From: Hymenolepis diminuta
Taxonomy: Eukaryota; Platyhelminthes; Cestoda; Cyclophyllidea; Hymenolepididae
Direction of reading: 5' to 3'
Assembly (NCBI GenBank): GCA_900708905.1
Contig: CAADRB010000030.1
Span: 490,707 to 554,706 of the forward strand
Length of the DNA: 64,000 nt
Each line of letters opens with the position of its first letter. Position 1 is the stretch's first letter. Of this stretch, positions 51,055 to 63,619 are shown in pieces. The translations under genes were made by a program, and so were the position numbers. Below the pieces are notes generated by a model. It was not told where the DNA came from, did no database searches, and saw nothing but the letters and a program-made list of their open reading frames with translations.

Positions 51055-51240
51055 GGCTGACTGGTGGCGCAGTGATTAGCGTTCTCGACTCAAAGTCAGG
51101 GGTCCTGGTGGGTACCCAATAAGCGGAACGGCCAATCGCGAGGGTTATGTATGGTGATTATATAGAGAGTGGCAGAATTTCTTGATTTCCAATTGTGGAG
51201 TTCGACGGCACTACCTCTCTTCCCAGAGTAGGTATTAAAA
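51055..51240 (+). mobile_element. tRNA-derived SINE-like element
   Basis: Begins GGCTGAC, then GTGGCGCAGTGATTAGCG, an excellent match to the RNA polymerase III A box of tRNA-derived SINEs. GGGTCCTGGTGGGTACCC sits where the T arm and B box should be (about 51098-51116), but the B box is degraded. A normal tRNA cloverleaf is not intact, so it is called as a SINE head. The 3' limit is not defined; 51240 is an estimate. Confidence 0.55.
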
Positions 51241-52204
51241 ATACATTCCTAAATGAGTAAAGGAGTTATAACAGAGACTGGAGATTTAATTAAAATGCAA
51301 ATAAGGTTGCTCAATTTGTTCTAAGGTATATCGTGAGATAAACACGTAAAATTTGGTGTGGATTGTGAACTCAATAACTGGAGCATTTTAGCTATCTCAA
51401 TGTTTATCTGTAATTATGCTACCGATCAATCGAACCAACTTTATTCACAATCTAAAGAACCGAGAACTTAGTTTTGTTAGAGTTTGGTTTGAGGTTTTTT
51501 AAAGCAAAGTAAGATAAAAATATATTGGTGTGGCCAGAAAAAGGCCTCTAAATTCTGCGCATTTCGAATGTATAAATAAATCCATTTATTTATTGATAAT
51601 ACTAGCAAACAATGTTCAATCTGGGTAATTTCATTCATATTTACTATTTTCCCATGTTAATTACTTTCAAAAATTTTATTTTAACAGTAAATCTCCTTGA
51701 TCCCCCTTGAAAAAATTCCATTTGATCCATTCAGACTTGTTGCTGTAAATGTGGAACAAATATTATTAGTTTTAAATTTTACTTAATATATAGCAAATGG
51801 CTGCAAATTGAAATGAAAGGAATAGGTACTCAATAGTAAAATTTGTTAGACGGTAGTACTTCATGTAACTATGAACCACTTTTAGTAATTCCATAAAAAA
51901 CTGCATTTGAACTATTTAGTGACTTACCATATCTTATAACGAATTTCTCATTTAAATGCTGACAAATAGGCAATCATGTCATGATTTCCGGACTTATATA
52001 CATAAAACAGTGATGTCAGTGGAAATCGCATTCAAATTTAGCAATTAATAGACAAAAAAGGCATAAGAACGGTTCCAGCAAATAATGGATGACTGAAGAA
52101 TAACTCTATTATCATATACAATCGGGTAATTTAATAATTAAATCGTCTTATTTATGTGAAAATTATGAGAATTTTGTTTATAACTTGTTTGTCTGTATTT
52201 TTTA

Positions 52205-52390
52205 GACCGCTCGAGAACCCATTCCGTTACCTGTGACCTTGAGTTTTGCATTGGTCTGAACATGTAATTCTGTAATGATCCGTCACTATCTTTCTATTCG
52301 ACCTGATAGTTTCGACTTCCGATTGCTTGAAATAGTCTTTGACATTTAAGAGAAGAGATATTTATATGGAAACAAACTTCCCATATGCAT
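52205..52390 (+). repeat. Diverged dispersed repeat (third family), copy 2
   Basis: Partner of about 45575-45790; see the shared blocks given there. Non-coding. Confidence 0.45.
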
Positions 52391-53259
52391 TATTTCGTGT
52401 ATTTCCTTCTCAAGAAGTTTGAGCTTAATCTATTCTGGGTGAGTTGCGATATCTGAGGAAATGTCTTTAAATAAATATGCATCATATAATTTCTTTAATT
52501 CTATATTTGACTAGTTGCCATTGGTAAAAATAAATATCCTCATTTATCTAATTCATGAAAATGAAACAGTCCATCTTATGCATCGGATGGGCTCTGGTGA
52601 AGTCTGAGGAATTCTGGCTCTTGAGTTCGAATTTTTACTTACTATTAATAACTTGTGACTTTGGTACATATACTGATTTAATCAAAGTCCCTGGGGAAAA
52701 TAACTGCTCTACAAAATCAGAAAATATCAAAAAGTAGAAATAACAAAGGACCCTTGTTTCACATTTGATTACTGTTTTTATTTATGTTCTGGAGTTTTAC
52801 TTTTAGGTTTTTATGTTCATGACTTTGGAGTCCCTCTTCATTGAAACCTAGTGTGCATATACTGGCTTATATCTCTGCGTGCCTTAACTTTCAGTTGATG
52901 ATATTATCAGTTGCTCACCAAAGGACATAGAGCATGAAATCGGTTAGCTCCCTTATCATATATAGATAGCCCATCTTTATTATATCCTAGATTTCATTCT
53001 CCCTTTCCTGCTGTAGTAATGCCAATTACCAGTCCCAATATGTCCACAAAATAGCAGTAGAAGAAAAATAAGGGTTTCAGAACTTTACCTAGTACTTGAA
53101 TCAATTTTGTGACGCTTTGGATTATTTTTATTTGCCGGTATCTATGTGTTCAAAATAGCTATAAATAGCATTTGCAGGATTATTTAAGAACACAAACTGT
53201 ATTGTAGATAGCAAATTTCAATCACTGGCTAACAGACCGGAATTGTATTAAGCCAATAA

Positions 53260-53880
53260 ATACATCCAAAAGCAGAGCGCTTGTATCTGCACAGCTACCA
53301 ATAACCATACGGATATAACAAGGATTGGACGTGACTGATGTCTCACAAAGAAATTTTGTATATATGGTTAATGTTTTGATCGATGAACTGGAGGCGACTT
53401 TTTCTGTTATTTAAAATTGTTTTAGCAAAATGAGTGATTGGAGTTTATTCTTTCTATGTAACTCCTGCCCGCATAAATCACGTCATATCGGTTTGACTTA
53501 ACTTAAGATTACATCTCCGGATAAAACAATTCTGTTATGTTAGTTTCTGGAAGATATCCAAGCTATCCAAATTGCAATCTGTTAAGAGTACACAATAAAG
53601 TGATGTGGGTCGGGGTCACGTAGAAATAAGTTAAGCCACTCACTGTGCTAGATCAGAACTGACGTGGTAGGGAAGTCATTCTAATTTATTAATAAATTAA
53701 TTAGAGTCTGTTAGCTAAGTGATGTTTGGTTTAGAATCAGTCATGTCTGGTCGTTGATGCCTCTGCCTGATTACTAGTATCTGTGTAGGTATCTATTTAC
53801 GAACAAGCACACACGCACAACTCGATTACCTAAAGATACCGTAGAAGAGATAATATTGTTATTCCGATTTATAGGTAGTA
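53260..53880. mobile_element. Second, older foldback element of the same family
   Basis: About 53260-53480 resembles the right arm of the 50 kb element (GGACGTGACTGATGTCTCAC, GAAATTTTGTATATA, ACTGGAGGCGAC) and about 53590-53880 resembles its left arm (GTCACGTAGAAATAAGTTAAG, AATTTATTAATAAATTAATTAG, CACACGCACAACTCG). The arm order is reversed relative to the 50 kb copy, with about 110 bp between. Strongly decayed. Confidence 0.5.
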
Positions 53881-55095
53881 AATGACATCTACAGCGAGGA
53901 TCTAGTCAAGGTCTTATTGGCCATTGTCCCGTGTGTTGTAACTGTAGTAATTAACGATATTTGAATGCCAATCCGTAATGAGACTCCCGGATTAACCCTG
54001 TGGGATGATGTGTAGAGTTTAATACAAGATGCTTCTCTGAATTTTTAATCTCATAAATAAACGTGTTGAGTGCTGCTAAACTAGTAACCAAGTGATTAAT
54101 AGATTTTCTGCTCTCATAGAAAAAAGAGGTCACACATGCTTGGGTGGAACAATAATGTACCTAAAGATAACGACAGGTAAGACAAAAAAGTAGACGTTGA
54201 TTAAGATTACTATTGATTGTGCAGTAAGAGACTACAACAAAGATTTATTGAGAATTGCTGTAATTGCCTACAATATTATTTTAAAAAAACTAATTATATT
54301 AGCATGCAAATATATGGAGCGGCTTCCACGTAAATTGTCGTCTTATGGTTTGTTGAATCGTATAAAAAGTTTGCTAGCGATTTCGTCTTTTTAAGATAAG
54401 TTAACATTTAAATTTATGTGTAGAATTTAATGTTAATGCAAAATAGTAATTTATTCATGCCGTAAAAGAGCATCACTAAATAAAACCATATCTGATAATT
54501 AAAAATTATCAAAGAACATGTAAGTCTTTTTTGCCTTCAAAGTTGCAAATCGCTGAAGCGAACAGTTACCAATTAATAATATATTCCACAATTTCCTTCC
54601 TAGTTAGGCAGTGATTAAAGTATGAAAAATTCCCTGATATTTAAAGTTTGCTTAAGTAATTCACGATAGCTATTGAATATGACCATAAAATTAGGATCAC
54701 TCATACGTTAGTAGTAGTAGTAGTAGTAAAACTCGGAAATTGAAAGTGAATAAGCCTATTATTGTATAATGTGTTCATTTATTCTAAACACAAATAATCA
54801 ACGTTTTTCGACTTTCATTTTGCAAAAGTAAAAGAGGTACTGTGTTTACTAACCCTGCGAATCATGACTTCTTGCTCATTTTATTTGGATTTTTGGGAAT
54901 GTTTGCCTGAAAACCACCGACATATTAATATTCGTTATAAATACCAAATTAAATAACGAATTCATGTCAAAGTTTTTCTCTTACATTGGTCACACTTTTT
55001 TAATCAATTTTATAAATCATAACATGTCTATTATGCAAAGCAGCGCTCTATTCGGATATTCACGTTGTGAGTTATTTCGTTGACTGGTAATCAAG
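53881..55095. other. Upstream flank of CTP synthase, no gene seen
   Basis: AT-rich. Holds a short GTA/TAG microsatellite at about 54709-54728. The CTP synthase promoter should be here, but no element could be assigned with confidence. Confidence 0.4.
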
Positions 55096-58000
55096 ATGAA
55101 GTATCTATTGGTCACTGGTGGTGTTATCAGTGGGATCGGTAAGGGAATAGTCTCCAGCAGCATTGGAGCAATTATGAAAGCCAACGGATGGGTTGTAACA
55201 TGTATAAAGATTGATCCCTATTTGAATATTGATGCTGGCACATTTTCACCTTACGAACATGGCGAAGTTTACGTCTTGGATGATGGAAGTGAAGTGGATT
55301 TAGATTTGGGCAATTACGAACGTTATATCAATGTGACTCTTACTAAAGATCATAACATAACTACAGGAAAAATATATGAGCATGTTGCGCAACGCGAACG
55401 AAGGGGTGAATATCTCGGAAAGACCGTTCAGGTTTGTGTTTTTATAAATAATCTTATCAGGTGTTTTGTTTGTAATATCCTACAATTGATAGTTTTCACT
55501 GATTTTTAAAGGTTGTTCCTCATATTACCGACGCCATTCAAGAATGGGTAATTAGGGTTGCTGAAAGACCCGTTGATGCTTCAAACAGAGTGCCCGAGCT
55601 CTGCTTGATCGAACTTGGTGGAACCATCGGTGATATCGAGTCAATGCCCTTTGTTGAAGCATTCAGGCAACTTCAATATCGTGTGGGCCCTAAAAATTTC
55701 TGCTGTGTTCATGTTAGCCTTGTGCCAAATCTCTACTGTCGGAGAGCCAAAAACAAAACCAACTCAAGTAAGTGCCTTTTCTCTTTATAAGACAGTCAAC
55801 TTAAATTTTATTTATTTGCGGCCTTTTTGTACTATTAGAAAGTAGACACATTGTTTTTTTTTATTTATCAATTGAAAAGTATAGCATTTTGGCTTTTAAA
55901 ATGTTCGTTATTTCATGTAAATTTTCTTCTCTACATTATTTTTCGCTTTTGTTTGAGCTTCGTTTGTACATAATGGCCTATTTTAAACTAATAAGATTTG
56001 CTAATCTTAATACTTTACAGATTTGTTAGTATTCGGTTAAAACTCTTATAAAATTTAATCACTTGAAATAGAGTTTTAATCTTTGCAAAGCTTATCAAGT
56101 GAGTCTAAGTACTGCTGAGTGATATTCTGCTAGCTATGATTTATTAATATTTATTAAACAACTTTTTGAACAGGTCAGTATTCGTGAGTTGAGAGCGCGC
56201 GGTCTCCAAGCTGATATTCTCTTCTGTCGTTGCAATAGCGAGCTCTCACCCCATGTCATTGAGAAATTGGGTCTTTTCTGTCAAGTGCCAACTGATCGTG
56301 TAGGTTCTGATATTTAATATCTATATGTTATTGTCAATAATTGCAGTTTTCTAATTGATAGCAGTGTTGCAACTTGCGATTAGCGCTTCCCGCCACTACC
56401 TGTGATGGCCGCAGTATTAAAGTGCTAACCGTAGGAATGGCTAAAGCTCCATTCGGGAGCTCCAATGTATCCGACGTTTGAAGTTTGAAGGAAGTTTAGA
56501 CATAAAATTAAATTATTTTCCATAGTTCTAACAAACATTTTAGGAACAGTAGGGGAATGTATATGGATATAAGCCGATAAAAAAAGAGTTTATCATTTTA
56601 AATTAGTGAAACTCCAGTTACAAGTAAGTCTTAAGTGCTTTATCAATAACTTTTTGTCAAAATTAATTTTCGGCATCCTTCTTATGGGTACCCTTGCCTT
56701 GGTCACTTTTTTAACTGTGTTGATAACTGGATATACAACAATGGGAATCGAGTCCTTTACCTCTGACATTTCATGTGTGCACGTCGACAGCCTTACCCAT
56801 ACAATACGATCAGTGCATACCTTACATTTGGTCATTGACTAGTCTTGAGCACAACTTAAATGTGTTCTTGAATGGGTAAAAAGATAATTAATTGATGAGT
56901 GGTCGAACATAAATAGGTGCATAGTTTATTAGTCGGAAATGTGTTAAACCATTCATATTGTGTGAAGGAATTACTCTTCCGGGTTACTTCTGAACCCTTA
57001 AACCTATCTCAAAATACGTTAAGATGCTTCTCCCCTTTATCACAAACACGAATCGACTATTTCTAATATACGCTTCGAAGGGTTTCGAATAAGTACTGGT
57101 CTTTCGTTAAAGAGTATGTGGCACTAAGTTTTCTAAGCGACTTGATAGTTATTAGTAAGCTATCACTCTTCTTAATTTTTATATTTTTTAGTTCATAACA
57201 GGACAGAGGGAAAAGAGGTCGCTAATTGAAAGTTTTATTGAACACAACATTGATAGAGGGATGCGGTGATGTGATATACGAGTCTAGAGAGGTGGGACCG
57301 GTTAGGACAAGATTCTTTAGGGAGTGAGCAGCATCAAGTATCCTATATTCGGTCCAATTCAAGTTACTTGATCGTAGGTCATGAGTGGTAGTCTCAGGTG
57401 TCGAACCAAATAGCAATATCGAGCTGACTCACCAGTGGAAATGAGCACAAAAAGCCCCTAACGAAATGATTTAGGATATATAGATTGAAATTTTAATTCG
57501 AGAAAGACTCATCAAATGTAGCAACTACATTTAGAGCATTTCAGTGATTCTATTTGTACAAAAGATGCGTAGTTCTCGTCTTCACCAACTTTGTAGTCAA
57601 GCATATTGATCGCTACGCCATTAGGGACAGAAAACTAGACTTATTTATTTGTCAAACAGCAGAGGTCACATCTTTAGTGATAGTCGATGCACGCACATTG
57701 AACATAATGGCCGGTCGAGTTGGTTGAACCTGACTATAAAGGAGCTTCATGATGCTACTCCTGTACTCAGATGTGTTTGGGAAAACGCTTTTTAAGCCGA
57801 CTTGGGAGTTGCTGGTATTTGTAAAGGGTGGACTGCGTAAAAAATTTCGTTATCCGTTCTATTTCGTGTTTAGGTAATTCAAGTTCGTGATGTGGACAAT
57901 CTTTACCAAGTGCCTTTGGCCCTCGAGTCGCAGAAACTCTCGACTCTGCTTCTGCAACACTTTGACTTGGAGCCTAAAGAACTCGGAACCGATCCTCCGC

Positions 58001-61000
58001 TAGCAGCCTGGGAAGCAATGGTTGATCATATGCTCCATGCCTCTGATACAGTTCGTATTGCTGTTGCTGGCAAGTACACCAAACTCAGTGATGCCTATCT
58101 GTCTCTCCTTAAGGTAAATTGTATGACGTACGATGGAATATATATAAATGGGGCATATTTTCCGTTTGAGAGACTTTTGTCGATCTGATGATCGAAAATA
58201 GCATTAGTATCAGATTTTTTTGCTTTGTGAATGGAAACAGTATTCTGGAGCCTCTCTAATAAGGACGTAATACGCACGATAATCCACGTTTTCTTATCCT
58301 AATTATGACAGTCAATATGCAGTACGTGTGTGATGAAACTGTTAATGGTTGAAACTTAAAATTTCTCGCAACAAAACAGATAAGCAATACTAACCCTGGT
58401 TTTATTCTATATACTCTCCTTCGGCTTCCATCATCGACTCAATTCGAGTCCAAAAGCGATTATAAGTTTTGATCAGGTAGTCCATTATTCGGGCTATTGC
58501 TTCCATCAGAGCGGAGGATTTGGTGCTATGGAGATGCTTATTAACTTCCTTTTCAACCACGCCCTGCCCCACATGTAAAAATCCAAAAGGTCGAGGTCTG
58601 GTTGGTTAGAAGGCCATAATTTTGGTGTAATGTGATAATGAAAATTCTCAACCATCCAATCTTGGCTTTTGAGAACTATGAGATGGAGCCGAATCTTGTT
58701 CGAGGACATGGATGCGCTGTCTATCCAAGATGGCTTAACAATGGTTTGAAGAGTCTCCACATAGGCATCTGCATTTGAATTCAATCTGAGGTTCTGTGGG
58801 AAAAATGAATGAGTTGTGACGTTCCCTCCACTGCTAAAAACAAAACTGTAAATCATCACCGTCGCTGGAACCTTCGTGCACATGCATAACAGTTGGAACT
58901 TCAGTGAGGTCCGACTGCACATACTCAGTTGTCATTCTTTCGATTGACCTTTTCATCCTGATGGAAGCTTTTTTCGTCAGAGAAAGATAAAAACACTCCT
59001 GTTCTTCTGGGTACTTCAATCTGTTTAAGAGTCCTTTTGCACACGTTAAACGATTCTTTTGAGCTTTTTTGTCGACATAAAATGACTTCACCTAAGAACG
59101 TATGATTTGTACCGAGGTGTTAATGAACAGCATTCCTCATATATTGCCGTTCCTTCGGACACTTGAAAATGTTTGATAATGTGTCGTGTGTTGACTTCCC
59201 GCGATTTTCGTCCGTCATGCCATGCCATGTACACTTCTCTCACAAATTAAGGTGTTGTGAGTGAGTGTTTTCAGCAGTGCGTTGACAGTGCTCATTTCTC
59301 TTCCTCGTGACGACCAATTCATCCCCATTGTTTTCCTTCAGTAGCTCCTAATTTTACAGACGAAAGATGTGGTGACATTTTGACAATCTTGCAATTTCTA
59401 AATTGCTGCGTTTCGTTTCATGGACACTATTGCGGCATGTCTTTTCATATCATTAGTAATGGCAGTATTTGCCATGAGATCCTCTGATATAAAGAATACG
59501 GTAGTTATTATCGGGTTAGTTTAAACTACAAAAATATAAGTGTCCTCAGATACCTTACGCACTCTGTATATTATTAAATAATGAAAGTGGGCGCCAGTAA
59601 ATTCTCATTTTGTTGTTCACTAACTTCAGCCTAAGAAGTGCGATCTAGCTGAAACATTTTCACCTTATCATTATTGATTAGAAAAATATATTTTTACTTG
59701 TTTGTATCGAATGTATCAGTTAGAGTGGGAGATGGGTAGATTATGATATTATTGGATGATGAATAGTTGAGTGAGATCTAAAGATAACTAACATGAAATT
59801 TAGAACCTCTTGAGCGCGGTCAGCTTAGTTTGTCGGCTCTTAAGCGGATGATTGCATTGAAAAATACTCCAATAGTTCATAATCTAAAGCTTGCAGTCAG
59901 GTCAACGTAGAATGCAAAGCAATGTCGATCTCTGTATTAAAGAATTCCCAAATCGCGAAGTTTATTTGCATTCTTTTTTTTGCTCGGCTGCTTGCTCAAA
60001 TAACTTATTTCTCTTCCCTGTCATTCTTTAAGTTTTGATCAGCATATCCAGCTGGTCACCGAAAACCAAAACACCTTGTATTTTCTTCAAATGCCTTGGA
60101 TTCCATTATGGAACCCGTGGTCTTGTATTGATTTTATCATTTAAACAACTTGTTCCCGAATTTCATGGTTGTTATAACCTTATTAGCCTCCCAAAAATAG
60201 TCACATCTCAGAACCCGCCAATAATACGTAAGTGCCTTAGTGGTAGGTTTTATTGCAAAATAAATCACGGAAAACCGTTGCCATTTAGCACATTTTAAGA
60301 AATGTGCAAATTTTCATGAATAATGAACAACAAATTGTTAATTTTTCAACCAACAATGGTACATCGATAAATTGGCACTTTCTTGAATGTTTGGTTATCT
60401 CAATACGGACGAAATTCGTTCCTCGGGCTCTCTATAATCTATTGATATTGGATATAACTACAAGCGTATGCTGATATTCATAAATTCATTGTATTTGATA
60501 AGAACTTGAGATTTTTGTGTGGTTAAAATGATGTCGATTAATTTATCGCTGTTTTCATCAGGCGACGTTTTACTTAGACGTCTGGTTTCTCTTATTTAGG
60601 GCGTTTTGGCTTTAATTTTTGGGCAGCTTTTAATTATCGTGCGGCAAATATCGTTATCACGTGTTTCTGCCATTTTATTCCACTAGTTTGTCGTCTGTTT
60701 TTTCTGCCATGCCTAACGGGTTGATTGATAGGTAATGTGAGGAGACAAAATAGTTTGAAGTTAAAGCTCTATTGGATTCTGTCATATTAAGAATTTCTTG
60801 GCTGGCATCAAATACCTGCTCTTAGCTATTTTGATGAGACATGTTTCTCAAAATAGTACAATCAATTTCTCATTGACTCACAGTATTAAGCTGCTAATTG
60901 TGAAGTCTAGAGTGGCTAGGCATATCCCGTAACTGCTTTACTACAATGCACGAATGTATTCACAGATAGAAGTCGGAAGAGACACCGAGTATGTCTGTAG

Positions 61001-63619
61001 CGGAACTAATTTTGGTATTCTGTTTGAAACTTAGCATACAGCTCACTGTCTGGGTTTTGCCCTACATTTAAGCCCGGGTATAAAAAGCTAGACTTAACAA
61101 TTCTGGTGATCGCCTTATGTATGATAATATAATATGGACGGATGTGTTCAGGTGAATATTAAAACTGTGGTCTCTAACTTAATGGACAAACACACGTTAC
61201 ACTTGATTATGAGTATGTATGTATTTCTCGTTAGTTGTATTATTGATTTTACTTATTTCACCAAATATTTACCGCATTTCTTTTACCACTTAGTTTGTAC
61301 AAGTCATAGAGATAAGAGAAGGACACTGAAGTTGGATCGAATTGAATAATTTATCGGAAGAATGGCGTCTGTATGCAGTGATTAAGTTGAAATTGGTCAC
61401 TGAGATCCTCTCCCAATCGGTTCCAAAAGCAATTATTTCAATAAAACTTTCAGGTCATAAAGAGGGTCTTTGTGTGCTTGCGTGCGCTATTTGAGCATAC
61501 GTGTCTCCCCTTATGGCGTTTCCTTATTGATCCATATGGTGACGCCGTTATTGCGTTATTGAGAGCTTAGGGAAGAGAGAAAGGATCAAAATATTTTCTT
61601 ATGTACGTGTCGATGACAACTTGGTGTTTAATAGCGTTATATTAGTGAAAAGGTTAACAATTCGTCAAGGAAACTAATACAATGAGCAAGATTCAGTCCT
61701 TAAGAAGGTTATTCGATTGCTATTGTCGAGGTGGAAATATGATTATTAAGTATCTTTCCTCTAGCTTCTGAGTTATAGACGTCTTTCCCCTTTTCAGCCA
61801 ATTACTTGTAGTCTGTCGCAATCTACTGTCTTTTCTGTTTAGAAAGTTCGTAGAAGCTAAGGCCAGTATTTTATGCTCGTTACTGTTTTGGCCGGTACCA
61901 AATGAGGCACACTTTGTGTTGACCGTCGGGGTTATGCTAGCTGGTAGGCAGTCTCTGGTTTGGATAACTTCTTCTAGTTTTAAGCCCTTACTTTAGGCAC
62001 TCCTTTTCAGGCATGTGAGCACGCAGCAACTTACTGCAACTGCAAGTTGAAGGTTGATTTGGTTGATTCGGAAGAGTTAGAACCCGCCATGGAGCACTCT
62101 TCACCGGAACAATACCACGAAGCCTGGTTGTCAATCAGCAACGCACAGGCCGTTATCGTCGCTGGGGGCTTTGGATCAAGGGGCTGTGAGGGCAAAATCG
62201 CTGTCATCCGGTACTGTCGTGAACGGGGGATTCCCTTCTTGGGCATATGCCTTGGATTCCAACTTGCTGTCGTTGAATTCGCTCGCAATATTCTTGGATG
62301 GAAGGTTAGTTATTTCAAATCCCTGCGAGGCTTTCTGAAATAATTTCAAATGAATTGTTTCTTCTGTAATATTGAACGCCTAGTTCCTTCAACTATATAC
62401 CCATTCGATATTGCTAGCCGACAGTTAACCCATACTCGTAGAGCTAAGAAATCAGTGTAGTCATTCCATAACACTATTAAATTTGCTTATTGACCTTTGG
62501 ATGTCAGTCCCCCGTCGGATCAATGTGATTTTTGTCAAAAGCATGCTAATGGGAATGGGACTTGTTAACTAATGGTGGGACATAAATTGCTCATTCTGAG
62601 ACAACACCGGTAAATCTGTGGTTTTGAGGTCTGTTTGAAGGCATCTTCTCGGTTTCTAAGTCCAATTAAAACATTTCGGATGAAGATAATGACGTATAGT
62701 GGATTGTGATCACACGGAACTACTCACACTTGTCAACCACCTCGCGGAGACATCTATCATCGGAAATGGTTGACGTCGAGCAAAGAAACGCTTTTAAATT
62801 CTTCTTAACAAAATAAGTTTATGCGAGTTTCTGAACCACCTCTGAGCTGTTCTAATGACGTGCACATTTTGACTTAGTTGGATGCTGTTGGCGAAGTTTA
62901 ATCGTACAGATTGTCAGGTATTTATTTATCTCTGCTTTGTATAGCGAGTAGAGAGCGCATTATTTCAGAATTGTTGGATTAAGTTCTCTTGCTGCTCTAT
63001 TTCGAAAGGGAATATTTGCTCCGATTTTCACTTCCTCTGTTTTACTTGAATCCATCTGAGATATGACACCGTAATTTTGGAAATGTGTCATTGTCTCAGT
63101 CGGTTAGAAAATGTCTTAGTCGTCCAAATGTTTCCGCCTTCTTTGTTTAAGCTTAATAGCTGAAAAAACTCCTAAATGTTCTCTTGAGCTTTAATAACAT
63201 TACTATTGTAGACCAACTCCAAAATGTTATTCAAGTGTATTCTCTTTCTCCCTCCTCCCTTTTTAGGATTCTAATTCAACCGAGTTCGATCCAAATACCA
63301 CACATCCTGTGGTAATTGATATGCCCGAATTCAATCCCGGCGATATGGGTGGCACGATGCGTTTGGGTTCCCGCCGAACCAAATTTGTGGTCTCTCCCCT
63401 AGTGAAGGATTACCTGGATAACTCGAAGGTTGCCAAGATTACCAATCGTCTGTCTTGTGTCTCGGTTTCTGGGTCTGAGGAGGACGGTAGTGAAGATATT
63501 GCTGCTAATGTCTCCACTGAAAATGAAAGCGATAAGGAAAATTTCCCTGATTACCTCTCCTGCTTTAATACCTATCGATTGATGAATGCTGATCATATCG
63601 ACGCCAGGCATCGTCACAG
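55096..63619 (+). CDS. CTPS: CTP synthase, exons 1-6 (3' end beyond the window; frame break in exon 2)
   Basis: Converts UTP, ATP and glutamine to CTP, the last step of pyrimidine nucleotide synthesis, in the cytosol. Exons: 55096-55431, 55512-55767, 56174-56299, 57874-58113, 62011-62304, 63267-63619. Synthetase domain: [17 protein letters not shown] at the N terminus, [40 protein letters not shown]. Glutaminase domain: [12 protein letters not shown], then catalytic Cys at about residue 400 in [15 protein letters not shown]. Exon 6 ends RHRHR with two bases of the next codon, so the rest of the glutaminase domain lies outside. Exon 2 is 256 bases: after VHVSLVP the frame must change (net two bases missing or one extra, about 55726-55733) to read [12 protein letters not shown] and to join exon 3 in phase. 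Exon 6 carries an acidic insert of about 54 residues. About 535 residues are visible in total. Confidence 0.92.
58402..59475 (-). pseudogene. Mariner transposase pseudogene
   Basis: From an ATG at 59475-59473 to a TAA at 58404-58402 on the minus strand, 1074 bases, about the length of a mariner transposase (345-355 codons), but with several stops and frame shifts. Recognisable parts in order: helix-turn-helix start ([16 protein letters not shown]), [29 protein letters not shown] in a shifted frame (first catalytic Asp), SEVPTVMH-like [50 protein letters not shown] (third catalytic Asp), and EAEGEYIE at the end. This is the mariner DD34D type. Terminal inverted repeats were not recognised. Inactive. 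Confidence 0.85.
60180..60345 (+). repeat. Dispersed repeat, copy 2
   Basis: Partner of about 2237-2400, in the same orientation; lies in the CTP synthase intron. A fragment of the third repeat family immediately precedes it (about 60095-60125). Confidence 0.5.

Larger units (their letters stand above)
58114..62010 (+). other. 3.9 kb intron of CTP synthase
   Basis: Donor AAG|GTAAATT, acceptor TTTTCAG|GCATG. Contains an antisense mariner relic (58402-59475) and repeat copies near 60095 and 60180. No other gene is recognised in it. Confidence 0.8.

Noticed and set aside
54709..54728. Short GTA-type microsatellite, considered as a CRISPR-like or regulatory array
   Set aside because: A simple trinucleotide run; no spacers. 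No CRISPR array or intact tRNA or rRNA gene was seen anywhere in the window.
55615..55845. Second plus-strand frame over CTP synthase exon 2, considered as a separate gene
   Set aside because: Only its middle ([12 protein letters not shown]) is real, being CTP synthase after the frame break; the rest is out of frame or intron.
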